A DNA stretch of 64,000 nucleotides from positions 43,532,249 through 43,596,248 of the forward strand of contig OX463779.1 of NCBI GenBank assembly GCA_949825025.1. The letters run 5' to 3'. This document shows positions 57,792-64,000 of this stretch, piece after piece (position 1 is the stretch's first letter; the number at the start of each line of letters is the position of its first letter). The notes beneath the pieces were generated by a model. That model saw only the letters and a list, made by a program, of their open reading frames with translations. It was not told the origin of the DNA and did not search any database. The stretch is from Siphlonurus alternatus (taxonomy: Eukaryota; Arthropoda; Insecta; Ephemeroptera; Siphlonuridae). Made by a program: the position numbers and the translations under genes.

Positions 57792-59295
57792 TTAAGGGTA
57801 TAAAGATAACACGAAACATCGGATCGATTGTTGTAGTCCCATTTGATTAATTAACATGTACGTAAACCTTAGCAACCTAATAATAATTCTGATTTTTTTT
57901 TTTTTGTTTTGTTTTTTTGCGAGACAGTTTTCTTTGCACCAAAAAAATATAGAAAAAATTTCAAAACAATCGGACGATCCCCAGGGACCGCATGGGTATC
58001 CCCGGGACACAGCGGAACGTCCTTGCAATGCCCCGCGCGAATGTCCCGTGGTCTATATTATATTAATTTAATGCTTTTTAAAATTTAAAATTTTTAGGAA
58101 TTGCTTAACTTATAGTGTAGAAGGGACACAGAAGAAAATAACGCAATTATATTGAACTTTTGGATCAAACGTCCTTTGAGTGTCTCGCAGGGATACACCA
58201 GGGGTATCCCATGTATGCCCCGCAGGTGCACTCCTAGGACGTTACTGTTTTTTTAATATTGGTTTTAATTGGTTAAATTATAGTATTTTAAAATGTTTAG
58301 CTTCATCTCGAGAAGATTTTGATTAATTTGATAACTATTGATGAATGTCTCGCAGGTGTCTCTGTGGGACACACGGGGGGTATTGTCGAAAATTGTAAAA
58401 TAACAATTTTCTTTGCTTAAGTATGTAGCTGATTGAATTTTTAATCACAATTTTGAATAATTTTAATTAGTAAACAGAATGTCCCGTAAGTGCACCTGGG
58501 GGTCATTCATGAGACGTAGTTTTTTTCTAAAAAATTAAAAAATAAAAAATTGTTAAAATTTGAAGATAAACATTATTTATGTGCCGTATTGGAAGTTTCT
58601 CATTATTATTATTAAAATTTATTAAAGAAACCATAGATTGTAAAATATCCTAAAGTATCAAAAATATACAAGTCGATTTCATAATTTATAGTTTATAAAG
58701 TTAAGTTTTCTACATTTTAGTATGAAGACATGTGTCCTAGTGGTAAAGACACCAGACTTCAAATCTGATGGTCCCGAGTTCGAGTCTCACCTATGCCAGT
58801 TTTTTATTTTTTTTTTTGCTATTCTTTCTCTTTGATAACATCATTATAATTGATAAAAACATTTTTTAATTGGTAATTATAAGCATATTTGCTATATAAC
58901 CCTATGTATCCCTGCAATGACTTCAGGGTGTATCCCTGGAATGTCCCCAAGGGGTACCCTTTTGTGCATGGAAATAGGGGATACACCTTGGGGCACTCCG
59001 GAGGGACGTTTGAGGGGTATCCCTGGAACGCCCCGGGGATACACCTGCGGTCCCTGGGTCAGATTTTTTAAAAATAATTTCTTAGTTTAATTAGGTCTTA
59101 ATGGGAAAGCCCTATATATACTGAAAATTTAAAAAAAAATTGGATCGTCCGATTGTTTTGAAATATTTTCCACATTTTTTTGGTGCTAGAAGGACTGTCT
59201 CTAAAAAAAAAATCAGAATTATTATGAGGTTGCTAAGGTTTACATGTTAATCAAATGGGACTACACAACAATGTTTCGTGTTATCTTACCCTTAA
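57792..59295. mobile_element. TTAA-ended element of 1.5 kb with GGGGTATCCC repeats
   Basis: The left end is TTAA-GGGTATAAAGATAACACG and the right end CGTGTTATCTTACCC-TTAA. Arms of about 190 bp share AATGTTTCG-like, CCCATTTGATTAA and AACAATCGGACGATCC blocks. The interior carries scattered degenerate repeats of GGGGTATCCC/GGGATACACC, CCCCGGGAC and TGTCCC, and the tRNA-like sequence at 58727. There is no transposase. Confidence 0.85.
58727..58798 (+). tRNA. tRNA-like sequence, anticodon TCA, probably decayed
   Basis: 72 nt with D-arm GTCCTAGTGGTAAAGAC, anticodon stem-loop CAGA-CTTCAAA-TCTG (anticodon TCA, reading UGA), and T-loop TTCGAGT, followed by a Pol III-type T run from 58800. Defects: the acceptor stem GACATGT/CTATGCC pairs at only five of seven positions, and the T-stem (CCGAG/CTCAC) at three of five. 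The variable arm is short, unlike a selenocysteine tRNA. Most likely it is a tRNA pseudogene or SINE-head relic carried inside the TTAA element. Confidence 0.55.
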
Positions 59296-59399
59296 TTGTT
59301 TTTTTGCTAACAAAAACATTTATCATATATTGTAAAGCAAATTTTTTTAAATTTTAGCCCTCGATCCCCTGTGGTCACCATGACTTTTAATCTTAAAAA

Positions 59400-59754
59400 T
59401 TAAGGGTAAGGTAACGCCACCAATGTTAAAAAAAATCCCTCTCACAAAAATTCTGAAAAAAATTTAAAATGTTCTCCTCTACACCCCCTATCAGTAGCTA
59501 AAATATCAGGTATACAAATACGATCTAGTTTTTAAGTTATGAATTTTTAAAGTTGACCAATTTAACATGGGAGTTTCATTTCTCCATGTTAAAGTAGTCA
59601 ACTTTAAAATTTTATAACTCAAAAACTAGATCGTATTTGTATACCTGATATTTTAGGTACTGATAGGGGGTATAGAGGAGAACATTTTAAATTTTTTTCA
59701 GAATTTTTGTGAGAGGGATTTTTTTTAACATTGGTGGCGTTACCTTACCCTTAA
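59400..59754. mobile_element. Foldback MITE, TTAA-ended
   Basis: The ends TTAA-GGGTAAGGTAACGCC and GGCGTTACCTTACCC-TTAA are perfect. Arms of about 170 bp include TCTACACCCCCTATCAGTA, TATCAGGTATACAAATACGA and CTAGTTTTTAAGTTAT, and meet at CATGGGAGTTTCATTTCTCC. It shares its interior with the palindrome at 51984-52391. Confidence 0.95.
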
Positions 59755-59822
59755 GCTATTATACGTTTATTTATTTTTTATGGAGCATTTTAGGTCTGTT
59801 TGGAACAAAGTCAACAAAGAGC

Positions 59823-59929
<107 letters not shown>

Positions 59930-59930
<1 letters not shown>

Positions 59931-61430
59931 ATAATTAAAAACGTTTTAAACTAAAAACTGATATAAGGTTAAATCGTCGACATTCAAGAAGTGAAATTTT
60001 TACTTCTAATTGGACTTAACAAGATTGTCCACTGCTTTTGACATAAAGGGAATATCACAGTATAGAGAAGATAGTAGAGAAAGTCGTATGTTAGAATCGA
60101 AGTCGAAAACTGCTCGCGTCAACGGCATGTTTGTCCGCCGCAATGTTAAAATCATAGGAAAGGGGCACGACCAAATGGGGCATCCTGCAATGTTACGGTA
60201 TAGGAGAATCAACTATAATCTGCTCTAACTCGGAAATTATTAAAGCTAGCACAGTGGAACTTTCACTAAAATATTAGAAAAAAAATCTAGTATTTTTTAC
60301 AAAAAAAAAGTAAGCTCTTAACCCAATATTCAAAAAGTGTCAAAAATTGACTTCAGCTCCCCCGTAGCGCAGGTATGGGAGTTTGGCTACTATCTTTCCT
60401 GTACTGTGGGGAATATCAATTTTCTATCCTTTTTTTTTTTATGTATTTTCTATTTCTTAATATTAATTTTTGAAGGTACCAACTGTTAAAATTAATATAT
60501 AAAATATAATAATTATAAAAAAGCATCTTTAATATTGAGAACAAATAAAACATGAAACCCACTAGAAAAATAATACTATTATATAATCATGACATTTAAA
60601 AAAGGAAGGCCTTTAAAAATTTGCATTGAAACCCATAAGGAAATAGTTGTCTCAAAGGACTTTTATTTCATATTACAATATGGTACCACATATGCATCAC
60701 AAACTCACATATCACTGCAACAAATCAAAAATTATATTTTTTATTATAAAACATTATTATTGTATCAATTTTGAATAAAATCAACACTTCGAAGTTGGTA
60801 CGAAACATGAAGTTACATGCAAGTAGACTGAAAAATTACATCAATGTAAAGAACGTACCATTGAGAATAATCAAGTCGTAAAACCTGCCAAGTATTTTAA
60901 ACTTAAATGCAAAAGAAAAAGAATGTTTCTTTTTTTCTTTTTTTTATTTTAAAACTATCAGAAACCTTGGAGTTATTTTGATACTTATATAATATATGTG
61001 TCTAAATATTTTCATAGCAGTCATACAGCAACTTTAATACACCTACCGCAATTAACTGTCTTCATTTTCAAATTAATTGTCCTATAGTAACTTCATTAGG
61101 AATCCTTAATGAAAATATTGAGGCATTATATATTATGATACCAAAAAATAACTCTAAGGTTTACGAACATAAAAAAAAAAAAGCTTCTGTTCACGTACAT
61201 CAAATTTTAAAATCAACTTGGCAGATTTTAAGAAGAAGCCAATGTATGTTTGTGAGAAAAACTTAAGCTTAAAATACAATTGATTTGAAAGGTTAGAAAA
61301 ACAAATAAAAATTTGATATTAAATGGTATATGATTGATTGTTATAAAAATTGAGTTAGGTTTTAAAATCTTATTTAAAAGATTTTTTTTCTATTTTTTTA
61401 GTCTTTATAATTAATATATAATGAGAATAT
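59930..61430. other. Interval without recognised genes
   Basis: A 72-codon plus-strand frame (60010-60228) is the least A/T-biased part but matches no family I know. The rest is A/T-rich with short chance frames. Confidence 0.45.
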
Positions 61431-61439
61431 ATCTTTGAA

Positions 61440-63150
61440 ATTTTATTTTATTTATTTTATTTTCTTTATTCGAACTTTTTCGATTGTACAAGACAACATA
61501 TGTTCATGTCAAAAAAACTTAATATTAACAAACATACATAACATCAAAACGCAACACTTTATAAATATAACAAAGGAAAAAAATAAGTATAAAAAAATGA
61601 ACCACAATATTAACAAAAAATATGAACCAGGTTTTAAATCATAAGGATACAATACTCTCAGGCAATTTATTGCTCTCAAAAGCTTTAACTGAATAGAACT
61701 CTTTACTTATAAGGACATTTTTTAGCTTCTTTCGGAACAATTTACAATCATTTATATCTTTTAGGCATTTTGGCAGAAATTCATATATTTTGGCCGTTTG
61801 ATACATTGCACAAGATTTGTATAAATTAGAGTTCAATTTGTCTGTAACAACATTGGATTTATTCCTGGTATTGTAATTATGAACATTATCATTCTGCAAA
61901 TAAAGGTTAGGGTGGGATTTTTTAAATGAAGCACAGTTTAAGATGTAAATAGACGGAACAGTGAGCATATTTAGATTTCTAAAATGAGATACACAGGACT
62001 GTCCCTTAGGCAGCTTTAATATAGTACGGAGAGCTCGTTTCTGCAAAACAAAGCATCTATTTAGTAGGGCTGCCTTACTTCCCCAGTGAATAATACCATA
62101 AGCCAAATGGGAGTAAATATATGCATAATAAATAGTTAAAAGAGTTTCCACTGAAACATGGTTTCTGATAGTATATAACATAAAATTTGCTGAATTGATC
62201 TTTTTGCATACTGAGTTTACGTGCACACTCCAATCTAAACACTCGTTAACATGCAGACCAAGAAATTTAACAGACTCAGCTCTCTTAATGGTTTCATTAC
62301 AAATTTGCAATAAGTAACTATGACTTGGAATTTGACGAGATGAGTGAAACTGTATAAACTCCGTCTTAGATATGTTAAGGATGAGTCTATTATCATTACA
62401 CCATGATAGTATCTCGTTTATAGTTAATCTAGCTTTACGTACAAGTTCGTCTTCAGAATCAGCCGTAACTATAGCTGTGACGTCATCTGCATATTTAACC
62501 AAGACAGCACTAGTTACATGTTCAGGTAAATCATTTGTGCCAGTGTTAAAAAGGGTCGTAGAAACCTTCCCTCCTTGTGGCACCCCTAAATTAACTGGCA
62601 ATTTATTAGAGATAAAAGAAGAACAGTGTCCATCTAATATAGCATTAACCTCGACATATTGTTGCCGATCTGTCAAATAAGAATCTATTAAATTTCGACT
62701 ATTTTCTTCAATTCCAATGTTATCAAACTTATGAAGAATAACATTTTTATTTAAACTGTCAAAAGCTTTTGACAAATCAAAAAATATAACAAGGCAGAAT
62801 AGGTTTTGGTTCAATGCTGAATGAACATAACTTAGGAGATCAAACATGGCAGTATCAGTGGAGCGATTTTTTAAAAATCCATGCTGACAAGGGGTTATTA
62901 AATTATTCTCAGTCCTATAATTAGTAATTTGATCATCCATTGTTCCTTCGAGTAGTTTAGCAAATACAGATGAATTCGTAATTGGTCTAAAATTATTAAT
63001 GACATTTTTTGGTCCTTTTTTATGGTTTGCATATACTTTCGATGTTTTAAGACAACTTGGAAAAACACCCTCCATAATTGAATGATTGATTAAGTTTGAG
63101 AGAGGGGTGGCTAATACATGAGCACAATATTTATGTATTGATTTAATAAA
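61440..63150 (-). mobile_element. 5'-truncated non-LTR retrotransposon (Jockey/CR1-like)
   Basis: Minus-strand copy. The ORF2 part from about 63150 to 61639 is open, followed by a 3' UTR of about 170 bp and an A-rich tail of AAAATAAAT type near 61440-61465. The endonuclease and ORF1 are missing. A similar 3' UTR fragment stands at 15140-15270. Confidence 0.88.
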
Positions 63151-63321
63151 TATAATAATATAATAAGTACACAAATACAATTGGTGGCAGATTTTAAGTT
63201 GAAATAATAAATTAATTCTACGAGATATATATAATAATAATTGCACCAAAAGGATGAAAAAGGTTGAAGAAAAATCACATTTAGTTGGCACTCGTACCCA
63301 CTCACGAGAGGTGAGTTTCAT
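61639..63321 (-). CDS. Reverse transcriptase ORF fragment of the non-LTR element
   Basis: A 560-codon frame; about residues 58-560 look like element protein, while the first ~57 (hydrophobic, Ile/Leu-rich) are probably flanking DNA read through. RT motifs: FRPITNSSVFAKLLE (about 111-125), QHGFLKNRSTDTA, FFDLSKAFDSLN (catalytic Asp about 182), NLGVPQG (about 244-250), and KYADDVTAI with the catalytic DD at 279-280. LILNISKTEFI, a WGSKAALLNR segment and LQKRAL follow to the C terminus. After GVPQG the usual S-x-L-G-P-L-L-F reads GKVSTTLFNTGTNDLP, a departure that may impair the enzyme. The frame is otherwise unbroken, so insertion is fairly recent. Confidence 0.9.
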   Translation of the reverse strand: MKLTSREWVRVPTKCDFSSTFFILLVQLLLYISRRINLLFQLKICHQLYLCTYYIIIFIKSIHKYCAHVLATPLSNLINHSIMEGVFPSCLKTSKVYANHKKGPKNVINNFRPITNSSVFAKLLEGTMDDQITNYRTENNLITPCQHGFLKNRSTDTAMFDLLSYVHSALNQNLFCLVIFFDLSKAFDSLNKNVILHKFDNIGIEENSRNLIDSYLTDRQQYVEVNAILDGHCSSFISNKLPVNLGVPQGGKVSTTLFNTGTNDLPEHVTSAVLVKYADDVTAIVTADSEDELVRKARLTINEILSWCNDNRLILNISKTEFIQFHSSRQIPSHSYLLQICNETIKRAESVKFLGLHVNECLDWSVHVNSVCKKINSANFMLYTIRNHVSVETLLTIYYAYIYSHLAYGIIHWGSKAALLNRCFVLQKRALRTILKLPKGQSCVSHFRNLNMLTVPSIYILNCASFKKSHPNLYLQNDNVHNYNTRNKSNVVTDKLNSNLYKSCAMYQTAKIYEFLPKCLKDINDCKLFRKKLKNVLISKEFYSVKAFESNKLPESIVSL

Positions 63322-63384
63322 TAGTGCTAGACAGTGACAATTGATCGGGGGATTTTAGAGCGGGCAATAAAGTTATTTTACAAA

Positions 63385-63680
63385 GGAGTCATCGTAGAAG
63401 GTTCAGTGGACAGTTCAATGGACTCGTGACAATGAGCTGGTTCCATTGAACTGGCTATTGAACGTTCTATGACAATTCCTTTCATGTATAACAAACAAAG
63501 AAAGAGTCATCATAGAAAAGTAGTAATTAGTTTATTGCACTGGCTGCTGAACTTTCTATGACAATTTCTGTGTAGAAAATAATGAATCATCATAGAAAGT
63601 TCAGTAGCCAGTTCAATAGACTCCTGATGATGAGCTGGTTCCATTGGACTGGCTACTGAACCTTTTATGACATTTTCTTT
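63385..63680. repeat. Three hairpin units of the TTCAGTAGCCAGT family
   Basis: Units at about 63393-63472, 63507-63565 (shortened, degenerate) and 63590-63675. Each reads CATAGAAGGTTCAGT, CAGTTCAATGGACTC, GAGCTGGTTCCATTGAACTG and GCTACTGAACCTT, and folds back on itself. Same unit as at 26571-26790. Confidence 0.88.
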
Positions 63681-64000
63681 CACAAACAACATTGTATGGC
63701 CTAAAATAACCCCACCATACGCTACTGGTGCTAGATTGATCTATGTGGCAGATCTAGCTAGGACTGCAGATCTATATCTTACAAACTAATCATTGGAATG
63801 TAGAGTAACACTAAACAGCCCGTAATCTGTCAAATCTAAAGTCACATCTCACCGTTACTTTTTATTCAAGTTGTCCGTTGGGATGCAAAGTTATATTTGA
63901 CAGACTATATTTACAAGAAATAAGGCTTATTTTGAAGGAAAAAACGTAACTTAATTTACAATATATAGAAAACCAATGTCATGGTAATACAGCACTGTAA

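Noticed and set aside
58727..58798. A functional selenocysteine tRNA
   Set aside because: The length and short variable arm do not fit tRNA-Sec, and the acceptor and T stems have mismatches.
60010..60228. 72-codon frame as a gene
   Set aside because: No family, splice signals or conservation evidence visible; an overlapping frame of similar length exists on the other strand.
63150..63321. First 57 codons of the reverse transcriptase frame as part of the element protein
   Set aside because: Hydrophobic, A/T-driven sequence without resemblance to non-LTR ORF2; similarity starts near the ATPLSNLINHS segment.

Overview
The window is AT-rich, repeat-laden nuclear DNA from an animal, most likely an arthropod. 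GC-rich coding exons sit in long AT-rich introns with GT-AG splice sites, and a U2 snRNA gene carries arthropod-style positions (GATCAAAG, CAGCTTAA, ACTGATTTTTGG). I would not go below arthropod from sequence alone.

Layout. 1-9490: a satellite of about 147-bp monomers in two arrays of opposite orientation, meeting at a 0.5 kb junction (3281-3790). Each monomer holds two GC-rich dyads in an AT-rich background, and the second array shows a ten-monomer higher-order repeat. 9490-12880: AT-rich DNA with solo copies of the dyad and a SINE-like copy. 12881-14960: the last two coding exons of OSTC, an oligosaccharyltransferase accessory subunit; its upstream exons are not visible here. 16489-26495: a complete 13-exon C2H2 zinc-finger gene of the ZNF341 family (746 residues, every splice phase agrees). 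26496-30826: probable long 3' UTR and intergenic DNA. 30827-55954: 21 exons (966 codons) of a type II membrane M13 metallopeptidase (neprilysin/ECE-like) with a long Thr-rich and acidic stalk; the terminal exon was not found. 57358-57546: a U2 snRNA gene. 57792-59754: two foldback elements ending in TTAA, the first containing a decayed tRNA-like sequence with a TCA anticodon. 61440-63150: a 5'-truncated non-LTR retrotransposon on the minus strand.

The three protein genes all lie on the plus strand and show no sign of working together; the window is ordinary housekeeping/regulatory gene space heavily colonised by non-autonomous elements. The most notable non-genic signals are the dyad satellite with its higher-order repeat, a 3.3 kb palindrome of palindromes in a peptidase intron, a set of TTAA-ended foldback elements, two hAT-like elements, and about tenfold more TGACGTCA octamers than chance predicts, half or more of them inside foldback elements. 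No CRISPR array, bacterial operon or phage was seen.
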